Assembly (NCBI GenBank): GCA_003344405.1
Contig: NOWV01000054.1
Coordinates: 372,001-436,000, forward strand
From: Trichoplax sp. H2
Lineage: Eukaryota; Placozoa; Uniplacotomia; Trichoplacea
Direction of reading: 5' to 3'
Length of the DNA: 64,000 nt
Part shown: positions 1-11,372 of the stretch, one piece after another
Layout: each line of letters starts with the position of its first letter
Numbering within the stretch: position 1 is the stretch's first letter
Notes under the pieces: generated by a model
Told to the model about the DNA's origin: nothing
The model's database searches: none
Seen by the model: the letters and a program-made list of their open reading frames with translations, nothing else
Translations under genes and position numbers: made by a program

Positions 1-2168
1 TAATAATGATGATCAAGTAAAATGCTTACATTCCCCATTACAATAATTTAGCCAACAGCGCCTTAATAATTTAACGATACCTAAGCTGGGATAGTATTAA
101 ACGTAGACTACATAAAGATCTTTTGAATTATATAACAATATAATCGAACAAAAATTTTACAATCGCCGTAGTAAACCAAGAATAAGTATTATCGTTGCAG
201 ATAGCAATAAAGTCAATATAGAAAAACAGATTATAGCCATCATTTATATTTCTATACCATAAAACAAAATAATAGTACACAGACCAATCTCCAACATAAA
301 TAATATGACTCGTAATGTAGCTAAACCTTGATACTTCTCTAAAAGTATCTAATAGAACAATTCGTGTCCGTCTTTTCAATTATTGTATCCAATACCCAGT
401 GTGAGTCATAACATTTATCCATACATCTTCACTGTAGATTAGCACAAAAGAATCATCCATTTTAACACATCTTGGTAGTCTAACTACTCTTCAATAATAA
501 AAAGTAAAACAGGAAGGTAACAAACGCTATGGGGTGGCTAAATTGGCCATTTAAGCTTTATAATATAATCAAATAAAATCCGTCTTACATGTGGTTTATA
601 CCAAATAATATAAAAATTTATGGGTTGGGGTCCAATATCAATTCCCTTAAGCTCGGCAGATAGCTTAATAAAATAATAATCTCCAGTTTTTAGCCTTAGA
701 TCAACTTTTTTATACAGGAAATTCAAATAAAAGGCATTTAGATATCGTTAAATCCGTTCTTGCTCCCATCCAAGTATTTCGTGCTTATTGCCTGGCTGCA
801 ATTGCTAAGACTGCTGGGGCATCTCGGGATAGCGATAGCTACTCTCATATACTGTATCTACGAATAGATATGGCAATCCCGCGAATGAACACTATGTATG
901 CAAGTATATATGTATAATACGATATTAATCAATAAACTACTTGGTTTTGATATTTTTAAGACACTATGGAAGTAAATCGTTTAATTCCAATTTCCAGATT
1001 ATAGAATGAAATTGATTGAGTGATTTAAATTACGTATTAGTGAATATGAATAATGCTGCAAAAATTAACTAGCTATCAGAATATCTTAAATTTTTTATAT
1101 AACGGATGATATATTTATTAAATAAATTAAGGGTGTAACGTATTAAGCAATGACACTATTACAGATACTGATTGACGGATAGTCAAAAATAGTATTAGAT
1201 AAATTGGCTATCAAAATATAATGAAATTTGGAATAAATATTATATTTACCAAATTAAATTGAGGATACAAATATCTTAAGTAATGGTAATATCACAATAG
1301 TACAGCATGTTAATACCCATTATAATAAAATAATCGACTAATCAATTCGATTCCTAAATTCATACTAATCTGCGAAGAAGATAGTTATGTTTTCATACGC
1401 ATCACAAATCTTATTATAAAGTCTATATTAAGAGTAAAATTCTGGTAAAATTGCACATTATACATTTCAAGAAAGCCATCGTAACGGCTGATAAAAATTG
1501 ATATATACTGTTATCATTAAAAATGAATCAAATATATTAAACTTCGATCAGTAAGCCAATCTAAAAATTTGCCTCATGCATGAAACTATATTCTAATAGC
1601 AGTTTGGTAAAATGTATACAATATGACCCGTGTTACTCAGTAATTAATAAGTACGATGGACAGAACTAAAAATCGATTTCAATATCTTAATCCCCAGTCT
1701 TCACAACAGTAGCGCAGTAAACTTAAAATCAAACGTTAAAAATTGGGCCAGTGTGCAATGGCCGATACATTGATAGTCTCTTTCTATTAGCTAATTATAT
1801 ATGTAAATATATATTATCAGGATACAGTGCATTACTATATGGAATCTTTCAACATCTTGCATTTGATACTAGTCAAATAGTCTTCATATTTCGTATAAAC
1901 AATAATTGATATTTAAGTTAATATGCCACATGATGTTAACATTAAATGTAATACCCATGGCAAGATTATTCTTCAATGTAAGGATATTATTCAGTGGATT
2001 TGTATCAACACAGTTTCTATATTTGTTTAAAGCTACTAATGTAATAGTTATCTTGATTTGGGCTAGTTACCATGCAGCATTCGGATTCTTCCATAATGGA
2101 TCGATAATGCATCAAAGTAGAACCAACTGCTAAAATGCTGTATGTCATTATTTACTTCCAGGAGAGTG
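1..2168. other. Unassigned AT-rich stretch
   Basis: I see no exon with recognisable protein similarity and no RNA gene. Short open frames here have low-complexity, AT-driven translations without convincing splice sites or domains. The right end should hold the 3' UTR of the minus-strand ALKBH1 gene. Confidence 0.5.
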
Positions 2169-5100
2169 TCACACTTGCGGTAATGAGGCTACTTTAATAG
2201 GAAATTTGCCATTCACTGGTAGTACTTGTCGAACGTTCATGTTAATACGTCCACCCAATAGGTAATTGTTGAATGACGTCCACAAAGTTTGTAAACTGTT
2301 ACAATCATGATTTAAACTTAACACAGGTGAGGTATAATTGTCTATTCTGTCTGATAAAATTGTGCTGGTTGCATCTGAGCTATTAATTTCCATCAATTGA
2401 TCGCTTGCAACTACATCACTATAGTCTGAATTTTTTAATACATTTTGTAATCGGCAATCTTCGCAACAAGGGTAATCAAAATAATTAATTGTATGTCCAC
2501 ATTCGCACTGTAAACCATCCTGTAGGTTACTGCAAGAATTTCTCTCTTCTAAAATAATTCTAGGCACAGCATGATAAGCTAATCGCGATTCCCCTGACAT
2601 AATGCAGATATCACCACTTTCAATATACATAGCAACGGGAGTCACCGAAGTTGTCCGACCACCCAAAAGAAAGATTGCTTTTTGTCCAAAACTATGTGAC
2701 ATATTGAAGATATTATACATATAAATACTTACACTAGTATTAAAAATAGTGGCTGTTTAGATAGTGAGTTAGTTAGCCATTAGCATAGATAACTATAACA
2801 AGTTATGAATAAAATGTAGAATATCTTACCTGATAGAAAATAGAGGGGCAGTAAAATCAAATTCGGAGTGATCGGTATGGCCGCTTAGAGTAGAATCAAG
2901 CTTGTAGTAATTTATAATTGCAGCTTCAGGAGAAAATCTATATATAGTAAATTTAATTTATAGTCAAAAAACCCCAAAGCTCAGTGAAATGACAAAATGA
3001 TATCAGATTGATTAATTATTATTTCTAATAATTGAAAATGAGATAAGGTGAAAAAATTATATAGTAATAATAATAATATATCAACGCACAAAGGAAACCC
3101 TACAGTTGCTGCTAGTAATTTGGTAAGTTCAGCAAGATCTGTTGGAAATTCACTCTTTCTGTTGTGATAGTATTCCTAAGCGATTATAAAGAAGGAACGG
3201 GTGTAACGGTATGATATACTTACGAAACAAATCGTAAGTGAATATAGCCGATAACATTACAGATCCAAGATAAACATTTAACTTACTTTTGTACTCCAGT
3301 CATAATGATATCCTAAGGTTGTCCATCTTAACTTATCCATTAAGTCATTTCTATGTTTAGTTACGACCTCCTTGCCTTTAGTACTGTTACCACTGTTGTA
3401 AAAAGGCAAAAGGCAACATTGAACTTTCGAGATCATCTCTTCAATAATAATTATAATTACTTCTATTTAATCTGCCTTAGAATTGAAACAAGAGACGAAA
3501 AGCCATGATATGTAACAGAGGCAAATGAGAAAGCATAAAGGACACATGACTATCATCCATTTTACATACCAGCAATAATGGCTAATATTCCACAAGTTCT
3601 CATCTACACCAAACGAATACTGGGCATCTAAATTTGTCTTACTTGGATAGGTATGAAAATTTTTTAAGCAACGTTTAATCCAATAACGCTGTCCGCAATT
3701 TAGGAAAGGATTGCGTATATATATAAATCCTATTCGATAGATAATTATAATTGTTACAAGAACGAAATATTTCAAACTATGGAAACAATTTTATAGTCTT
3801 TTTAGCTATTGTATTGTCTGACTCAGCATTTAATTTTGTAGGCTAGTTTTTAAATTTTATTTTATTAAAAGCTGCGTAATAAGCCTAGATTAGAATTATC
3901 TCGTTGCATTTGTAATCAACTGTAAGTTCCAAAATCGTTTTATATGCGAAACTTCTGTCATCTCAAGCTAGTAAAATTTTAGATTCTATGATAAATAGCT
4001 TCATCTTGGTTTTTTTATTATTAAGTTATACGTGTAAGTAGCTTTATTATGGACATATACCGAGCAACATTGATTACAGTCCTATCTGTAAGATAGACTT
4101 AACAAACATATTACATTGTAATAGAATCAATCACTTTAAAAATACGTATCATAATTACGATAGTAGCTTGGTGTATCATAGCAAGGAAAGGACGAGACAT
4201 AGATTTTAGAATCTAAATCTAGTATCATGCGAACTTTAGGTTGTGCTGTAATTTGCGTTGCATACAGTAATATCCCCGTAAGTCATACTTTGTGGTAATG
4301 CGTAGTGTCAACTTAGCATTCTAGGTGCGAGTAGCGTATGTACTTACAACATGGCCATACCTATAGAGAATTTTGCTGCCAATGAGTGGAGTAATAATTG
4401 GCTAAAGGTATAGAAGTCTACAGTGTCTTTTTAATAGGTGGGTGGGTGATGGGGATTCTTCAAACTACCTGTACCAATGTGTATGGTGTGATTCATATAG
4501 CTGTTTACAAATTTGGGGTACTCCTATTTAAGGTTAATTTCGATATAGAGTGCCAAATTTGGATTCGATTAATAACTGGCCGTAACGTTAAGCCATAACA
4601 ACAGTAATCCTGATTTACAAAACTATACGAAACTTCTTAATGAATATCTTTAATGTCTTCTTCATTTGGGGGCGTACAGAATTCATTCTTATATCATTCG
4701 AATTCGCGTTCGATGCTTCGTATACTAATGCACTGTAGAATAAAAATTAATGTTGGCGATAAAGCAATATTATTCTTCAAACTGCTCGTCCATGATCACT
4801 ATAGCATTCTAGCACTCCTGCTAATAGTGAATAATTGTATCAACTTTACTAGCAATCATTTTCTATACTATACGGACGCGTATTTGCTCTATGCCATAGT
4901 ATTGTTAACATACACTTTGCTAACTGTAAAAACTGTAACACGCTCGTATACTTTACAATTCCAATGTATGAGTACCGAATTAGTATCGTAGAAATCAGTC
5001 GATATTAATATAAGAAGTGATCAACCTGGAAACTTCTCGATGGTATAGCATTGCCACTGAGCAATAGGTTTGAGCCCAACATTCCTGCATTGAGCGTCTG

Positions 5101-5424
5101 TTGCTGCATTTGGTACAGGCAATGGGTATTCCTAGCAGTCAATAAATAAATAAATATCAATCCCATGGTTGAACAGATTGGTACCATTGATTCATTATTG
5201 CATTTGTATTTCAAACTAAGCTGCAAAATATGCAAACTGACCCTGATCTAGATCACGTCATAAACGACTCTATTACTTACGTTAACCCTAATAGACGGAT
5301 TGGATAGATGTGATTTTGTAGAGTGGAAATCAATTACAGCTGACAAATCAGGTGGTGGTTGACGACGTTTGTAATATTTAAAAACCGATCGAAAGGGCGG
5401 TGTAAAATCCTCATCGAGCGACAT
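2169..5424 (-). CDS. ALKBH1: ALKBH1, Fe(II)/2-oxoglutarate-dependent nucleic acid dioxygenase
   Basis: Seven exons (5' to 3': 5281-5424, 5026-5131, 3570-3729, 3287-3392, 3099-3175, 2830-2937, 2169-2691) join in frame to about 407 residues; the human protein has 389. ALKBH1 family enzymes demethylate DNA and tRNA and also have lyase activity, in nucleus and mitochondria. The N-terminus [11 protein letters not shown] and the later [11 protein letters not shown] and [12 protein letters not shown] match the family. The catalytic iron ligands are visible: H-T-D in [11 protein letters not shown] and the distal His in YHAVPR; the 2-oxoglutarate-binding Arg lies in [11 protein letters not shown]. All introns have GT-AG ends and compatible phases. 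Between the distal His and the final Arg motif there is an unusually long loop (about 100 residues, roughly twice the human one) with a Cys/His cluster (CECGH...CCEDC) that may bind zinc; that is inference. The start is the first ATG of exon 1. Confidence 0.93.
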
Positions 5425-5654
5425 TGCATGAGATTAGTACAAAGGATAACCTTGGCATCAGCATCTCCCCAATCGAGGACTAGAATGTCACAGCTTGATT
5501 GTATTCCATCAATCGGAAAATATAAATAATTTACGTCCAAGATTCCAGCTAAATGGAGCTTGACCTAGCTGTCGGTTTGGTCGTTTTGCAGCGTTGATGG
5601 CTCAGTACTTGACCGTGATACAAATTTCAGCTCTCCGTGAGTATGCGCATGTTG

Positions 5655-5683
5655 GCGATGTCAGTACAGTACAGTACTGGTAC
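5655..5683. repeat. GTAC-rich palindromic cluster
   Basis: Several overlapping CAGTAC/GTACTG units between the divergent starts of ALKBH1 and TIMM8. The same motif family recurs through the window, mostly upstream of genes. Confidence 0.6.
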
Positions 5684-6622
5684 CATCATTAGACTTCTGC
5701 TTTTGTATCCAGTTTAGGCTTGCGCAGTCAGTATCGGAGCCACGTGATAATTGTGCTCTACAGCTCCAGCATAGAGGATAGTTCCTTCTTCAACGTGCCT
5801 CTGCTGTGCTGCCTTAGGACAGCGATTTTAGGACAGAACTTGAAAACTAGCTACTGTGATCCAATCCTGACGACAATCAACGAAGTTATTGTGTCTTGGT
5901 ATGTAGTAGATTGTATGGCTTTGCTTCGTAGCCTGTGCAACTCGATTTAAGCCATCTCTGAATCCCATCTTTTTACTTGCACTTCTGACGATTAAGTGTG
6001 GTATCGTACGTACCATTCAGTTGCTGCATTTCCTCGTTTGGGTTGACTTGGAATCTATTTTCGCAGTTAAAAGTAGCTATAAAGTGAAATACGATTTAAT
6101 CAGTTTAATACTTGTATGGAAATTAATAAGTAGTGTATGTAGAAAGTATACAAATACAGGATAGGTAATGGATTGAGCTTAAAGTTGATGATTAACAGTG
6201 TGTGTAGTTATGCAGCAGATGCCAGTTTGCTACAAAAAGTTTTTAAATTTAGTTATGATAATAACCATTACTAAAATAAAATTTAAATTAAAAATGAATT
6301 GGACTAATACTGTAGCGCATTACAGACGCTTAGATTCCTGTATTACCGGAAGTTGTTATAATCATTTTATGTAGCTTTCTCTCGCTAGGAGCAGATTACA
6401 TGCTGAGTCGCTTTACGACTAGCCCTTGGTTTTCCTCGTAACGAGACATAGCTTAATGGCTATTTGCTCACAAGTGCTGCCTTTTATTTTCGAAACTATA
6501 CGAGTATTTATTACATGAGTAAAATAAGTAACTTTAGGATTTGTATCTCATGCTGTAGGTGAATTTGGTTCCTGAAAAATTTAGGCAATTTTCCTTTCAA
6601 ACTTTAGTTACAATAAACCAAC

Positions 6623-6886
6623 ATGTCATTCGGTGGTGCTGACGCTGAAGGTCTTGATCCTGAAATTCGTAGGGCTTTAGAAGTAGAGCAAGCCAAAGCG
6701 CGATTTCAAAGTCAAATACATAGTTTTACCGATCTTTGCTGGGACGCCTGCATAGACAAACCCTCTGCCAAACTCGATTCTAAAACTGAAAATTGCCTAA
6801 TGAATTGCGTTGAACGTTACATAGATTCCAATTTGATGCTAGCTAATAGGTTCGCTGATAAAATGAAAAGGATGTCGAGCAATTAA
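6623..6886 (+). CDS. TIMM8: Mitochondrial import inner membrane translocase subunit Tim8
   Basis: A complete 87-residue protein in one exon. The family forms a hexameric chaperone (Tim8-Tim13) in the intermembrane space that escorts hydrophobic precursors to the TIM22 or SAM complexes. The twin CX3C motif that defines small Tims is seen as CWDAC (residues about 39-43) and CLMNC (about 58-62), spaced by 14 residues as expected. The flanking text, including FTDLCWDACIDKP and CVERYIDSNLM, matches Tim8 better than Tim9, Tim10 or Tim13. Length is typical. There is no cleavable presequence, as expected for this import route. A poly(A) signal AATAAA lies at 7112-7117. The gene is tail-to-tail with the deiodinase. 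Confidence 0.95.
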   Translation: MSFGGADAEGLDPEIRRALEVEQAKARFQSQIHSFTDLCWDACIDKPSAKLDSKTENCLMNCVERYIDSNLMLANRFADKMKRMSSN

Positions 6887-7111
6887 CCGAAGGTCACTAT
6901 TTGCCTGCAGCTTATACCGGTATTGGGCTAACGTCATTCCATCATTGAATTGTAATTGCTAGCTAGGTATTATTTGAGCTCAATTACTACATTGCAGTAC
7001 CATATTTCAATTCCTATTCTACTGCACGTACACTCTTCTGCTTGTTTGGCAAGTACAACTATATTTATTTTTTACGGTACATAAGTGGCTCGAAAATTTC
7101 ATATTTTCTGT

Positions 7112-7117
7112 AATAAA
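7112..7117 (+). terminator. Poly(A) signal of TIMM8
   Basis: AATAAA 226 bp after the TIMM8 stop codon, on the coding strand. Confidence 0.55.
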
Positions 7118-7878
7118 TGCAATAATACTATATCACATATTGTATGTAATCAGTTATGCTTTCAAATCCAATTAAATCGTTTTTGCATCAATGTGGAAAT
7201 TTTCAAGATTCTTGGCTGAAATTGTAATACGTTGCAGTAGATTCGAGTGCTGTACAGCACACTGAGAAATCTCTCACTGAATTCGTCAAGAACACGTAGA
7301 ATGTCAGATGCGATGTCATGGAGTTTACTGGATGCTAGTGTACAATTTCGCACACACTTGTAAAAGCTCTGTGTATAAATATCGTTACGGTGCCTAAATA
7401 TTGCTGACCGGGCAAGTCTAGGATGAAATCGACGCTTATAGGTGCATAATATAGTTCTAATCTGATCTGATCAGTAATGCAATTGATAAATATCTTTGCA
7501 TATGCATTTAGTGCTGCTGCTGCTCGTGCAAAAAATTCGATATCTCACGTATTGATAGGGTTTGTCTGAAGGCCATACAATACGTTGTACAGTATACTAT
7601 ACACCAGCTTAATAGTATAACTGTCATTGTGCAGTAGGGCTACTCTGTACGGAATTACTGTCGTCGCGTAGTTAACTGAGAATTGAGAATGCATGCCTTT
7701 AATTAATTAATTAACTGATTTACTACTCTACATGACGTCAGTATTAATAGAGAAAAATAATATAGCATAGCGTACAGATAGATTTTTCAAACAAGGAAAT
7801 TTATGAATCTTTTATACGAGTATATGCAATAGTATAATTAATTGATAAGATCATAAAGTCGTGAAGATTTTACTATCT

Positions 7879-7962
7879 ATCAAAACTACATCAGCTGTTA
7901 CTCTCCGGAAAGTGATCGGTTATGAGATAGACAGCATCATACACCGAGAAAGGTCATTTGAT
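7879..7962 (-). ncRNA. Distal SECIS-like element (second copy)
   Basis: Read on the minus strand, this is an 84-nt stem-loop with the parts of an eukaryotic SECIS. The basal helix is AUCAAA/UUUGAU. An AUGAU / UGAU non-Watson-Crick quartet follows (5' side at 7936-7940, 3' side at 7890-7893). Helix II starts GCUGU/ACAGC and continues UA-UCU with a one-base bulge. Unpaired AA sits at 7920-7921, then a CCG/CGG mini-helix as in form 2 SECIS. It lies about 750 nt after the deiodinase stop codon and is clearly related in sequence to the proximal element. The quartet is more canonical here than in the proximal copy. Folding was done by eye. Confidence 0.72.
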
Positions 7963-8150
7963 GAATACTTGCGAATCTTCTTAAGCTATCAGTATCCGAT
8001 CCTATCAACTAATTATCTAAAATTTGTATGTATATATATATATATAAATAAATTAAAGATAGATAGGCTATTCAAGTAAGGCTTTCATGAGAGTTTACGA
8101 ATCTTCCACGTATCTAATTATTGATAATAATATCATGAAGATGCAATATT

Positions 8151-8233
8151 TATCAAAAAACTACATCTGCTATTACCCTCCGAGAGATGATCGGTTTGTG
8201 AGGTAGATAGCTTCATTAAAACGTCCTTTGATA
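8151..8233 (-). ncRNA. Proximal SECIS-like element of the deiodinase
   Basis: Minus-strand stem-loop of 83 nt in the 3' UTR, about 480 nt after the stop codon. Basal helix UAUCAAA/UUUGAUA (7 bp), internal loop, AUGA (8213-8216) opposite AGAU (8165-8168) giving tandem G.A pairs, helix II GCUAU/AUAGC then UACCU with AGGGUA (one bulged G), unpaired AAA (8195-8197), and mini-helix CCGA/UCGG. This is the form 2 architecture that recruits SBP2 to read UGA as selenocysteine. The pairing is seen directly; function is inferred from the in-frame UGA upstream. Confidence 0.77.
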
Positions 8234-8713
8234 CATATGTGTAAATCTGCATATATTAATTATCAGTAATAAATTAGTGGAAATATAAACACAAGATTAC
8301 AATTTAAGATACTGAAACATGGTGATATAAAAATAGAACATGATATAGCCTATAATTTAATTATTACAAGTTCACTGTGACTTGTATTACAACTATCAGT
8401 CTAAAAAGTTCATCCTAAGCTTTATACTCGTATTTATCAACTTTTTGATTACCAGAACTATTACAGTAAATCCTACGTATTTAAAGATTGTTCTCTTTAG
8501 TACTGTATACATACACTTATACAATAGGGCAATATCAGTTTTTTATGTAATACGTTTATTACGTATTTCTTGATAAGTTTTTCGGAGCAAAAGTATTCCA
8601 ATTGAATCACCTGCCAGATGATTCGAAGTTGCATGCAGTCTTCGTTGCATTTAATAATGCTATTTCTACCCTTTACGCTTGACATCATGACATTAGGCAA
8701 TCGCTATCCAGCG

Positions 8714-9499
8714 TTAAAACAATTTTTGAAGGTGCTCTTCCATTTCTTCTAAGCTGTAGCAGTATGGACCTGGACCCCCCTTATAGGCTACTTTGCCATC
8801 CTTAATTATGTATAACCTTTCTGGCATGGATGAGTAGGTCTTCAAAGTATCATCTGTGATGCTGTCAACATATAAAGGCACAGGATAGTTATAATTTTTA
8901 ATAAACTCCTTGGCAATGTATATCCTGTCTTCGACTTTTCTGGGTGCACGATAACATACGCCTATAGAATCGTTAGACAAGTCTAACGCCCAACCGTCCG
9001 ATGGGTGGGCTTCGGCAATGTATACAGTTAAAAAATTCGCCCGATCACCATATTTCTTTGCTAATTCCATATAGTGTTCGGTATTGTAGCGAAACGGAGG
9101 TCAGGTATACGAGCCAAAGTTGAGCACTTGGATATTTTTAGTACATTGGCTGACAATTTGTTGTATATCAGTTTCTTTATTTTCCAATGTGTAGAGTCTA
9201 CCTGCCGGGGCTACTTGACCGACTTTTATTCTTCCTGGATTGAAAGGCTCAAAGGAAGTACCGACTAAGTTATCGATATCAAAGAATAAAAATTTGATAA
9301 AATCCCATGTGGTGGTGTTGACAAGTTTCGTTTCTTGCTTGTACTTTTCCAACAGTTTGACACGGTTAATAGCCGCAACTTTAGGATAAAAAGCATGCCA
9401 ATAGATGCAGATATAGATTGTCTTAAAGAAGCCCCACACAGCCCATACCCAATACCATATTCCAGGAGGAGGATATTTTGAATTCTTAGCTTTACTCAT
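8714..9499 (-). CDS. DIO: Iodothyronine deiodinase, selenoprotein with in-frame UGA
   Basis: One uninterrupted coding exon of 261 residues if UGA at 9101-9103 is read as selenocysteine (residue 133). Deiodinases remove iodine from iodothyronines using a selenol in a thioredoxin-like fold. The active site reads NFGSYT-U-PPF, matching the family NFGSCTUPPF motif, and the downstream block TVYIAEAHPSDGWAL holds the conserved catalytic His. An N-terminal membrane anchor rich in Trp, Tyr and Phe spans about residues 13-38. Length agrees with vertebrate DIO1-3 (about 250-300). It cannot be assigned to type 1, 2 or 3. The start is the first ATG before the membrane anchor. A simple ORF caller would break this gene into two at the UGA. 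Two SECIS-like hairpins lie in the 3' UTR. Confidence 0.95.
9101..9103 (-). other. Selenocysteine UGA codon
   Basis: In-frame TGA at the active-site position, followed by conserved PPF and then 125 more residues of deiodinase sequence. Both flanks align with the family without frameshift, so this is a recoded codon and not a stop. Confidence 0.94.
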
Positions 9500-10505
9500 T
9501 GTGATTTATGTATTCATTTGATAGATTGTTAGCACTAAAACTTGTCAACGTTTTATGTAACACAAGAGCAGAAAAGTTAGCTGTTACTTTACTCGGTGAG
9601 GATGAGATTTTTTTTTGTTGCAATAACCAGCTGGAAAAGTAGAAATTATTCATTAGCTCATGTGAGGCTAGAGACTGATACACAGAGGTACAGCACTGTC
9701 AATGCCCGTCATTGTATTGCTATACATTCACTGTATATATATACAGTCCTGTATACTTAGGTGGACGTCGGTCAGTCAATCCCATAAAGTACTGCAGCGC
9801 ATAGTACTGTTGTCATGGAGCAGTTCAGAAAAGTAATCATTTGTCTAATTTCTATGGTATAGTTTGCAAGACCCTGAGAACAAGAGACTCGTCATTGTTG
9901 AACTAGCAAATCAAATTTCAGAAAGTTTGGAGTGTATTTACGTTCAATGTCTACAATGTAGTTTGGCATGTTACACTACACCGAGCAGACACATTTCTTA
10001 CATATTGCAAAACTTTATTTGGTAGGGTGGTCCACCTCAGCCAACGCAATTTTACGTCAATTTGTAATCCATATGCTCACGTAATAATAGCACGATTACT
10101 CAAAGGAAAGAGTACTGCCCCAATGAAAACAACGATCATCTCCAGAAATGAAGAAGAAAATAAAACTTCTACAGGGGACGATCATCTTTCCTTTCCTTCA
10201 TCTCTATGGTTACTGATTTACCCGAAGTGTTTGTATGTACAGACCGCTGTTACGGCGTGACTTGCGTACTGGTTGAACGGACTGTCCATACAGTATACCA
10301 GTGACTGTTGGTTTGTATTAGAATTTCCGAAGTAATGAAATAAGTTAATACTGTAGTCCAAATGAATAGAAACATTAAGAGTTTATGACTCCAGGTTTTA
10401 ATAATCTGTTTATGTGGAATCTGAGCCAAATTTAATATCGATGCCTTGAAAATTTGCAAGATCGACTGTAATGAAAGGCTACGCCCTAGCGAAATAGCTT
10501 TCAAC

Positions 10506-10533
10506 CAATACAGTACTGTACTGTACAGTAAAG
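10506..10533. repeat. GTAC palindrome cluster
   Basis: Dense TACAGTACTGTACTGTACAG-type self-complementary sequence in intergenic DNA. Confidence 0.6.
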
Positions 10534-11317
10534 AGAGATCACTACGCTTCTGGAATAAGGATCTTTTTTATTAGACCAGTATTTCGACGTGATTTTTTAT
10601 AAGGGTTAGACCGACTCGACCGTACGTGCAACAGCGACTGATCATTTTGTAGTCTGTACTTGTATAATAGCTTGGACGATTACGCTAGGTTCAAGCTTAG
10701 TATCGTATTAGCATGCCTCTAATTGCTGTAAATTCTCGGTCAGACGCTAAAGATGCGCAAAACCCTAATCTCAAACGATAGGCAAATACGCACGTGTAAT
10801 GAAAATATTTCCCTTTATTGAGAATGGCAAGCTCCTAATCTTGTCCTTCCGTGAAGAGTCTGCAAGTACAGTTGACCGTATCATCATGTGCTGACTAGTT
10901 TCGTAGACATCTGTACATTTTGTATACCATCGACAGGAGCTAAATCACTCCTCGACAACTTCCTAATGTACGCAAAGTATTGTACACTACAGTATTATCT
11001 AGGATACATGTGGGCAACATTATACTTCTAACTTAACTTTACATATTGAGATGCCATTGTACCGTATACTGTACAATCTGTACGCTTATGATCCATACGG
11101 TAGTCTTTGGTGAGATAATTGCATTAGCGCATTTCCCAACTTCAAGCATTAGTCTTGCAGTTTCCACTAATGCACAACAAGTTTGTATTGGAAACTTGAC
11201 AGAAATAAAATTATTTAATACGGCAATCAAAATATCCAGAGCTAATTGCTCAAGCTTTCACTGAGCTAAATTTAGAGAACATTTCTTCAAAATTGAAAGG
11301 CATCATTTAAGGCAACA

Positions 11318-11341
11318 CGTACAGTACTGTACCGTACAGCG
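11318..11341. repeat. GTAC palindrome cluster next to a perfect hairpin
   Basis: GTACAGTACTGTACCGTAC-type sequence ending directly at the inverted repeat that starts at 11343. Confidence 0.6.
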
Positions 11342-11342
11342 T

Positions 11343-11372
11343 GGTTGGAAAGTCTTTGGAGACTTTCCAACC
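11343..11372. repeat. Perfect 13-bp inverted repeat with 4-nt loop
   Basis: Arms 11343-11355 and 11360-11372 (GGTTGGAAAGTCT and its exact complement) around TTGG. It could be a small hairpin RNA, a cruciform or the remnant of a foldback element. No gene end is known nearby, so a transcript terminator role is not supported. Confidence 0.7.

Noticed and set aside
128-726. Minus-strand open frames of 83 and 62 codons
   Set aside because: AT-driven composition, no domain, no splice context; typical chance frames.
1906-2133. Plus-strand 75-codon hydrophobic frame
   Set aside because: No start context or homology and it lies just beyond the ALKBH1 3' end; hydrophobicity follows from T-rich DNA.
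4398-4991. Two plus-strand frames of 66 and 112 codons
   Set aside because: They lie antisense in the second ALKBH1 intron; no recognisable protein.
5720-6016. Overlapping frames on both strands between ALKBH1 and TIMM8
   Set aside because: No family match; probably promoter DNA of the divergent pair.
8497-8700. Minus-strand frame of 67 codons after the deiodinase
   Set aside because: Within the deiodinase 3' UTR; no homology.
8590-8700. First SECIS candidate just after the deiodinase stop (ATGA..AAA..TGA spacing)
   Set aside because: The arms do not pair; the hairpins at 8151-8233 and 7879-7962 do.
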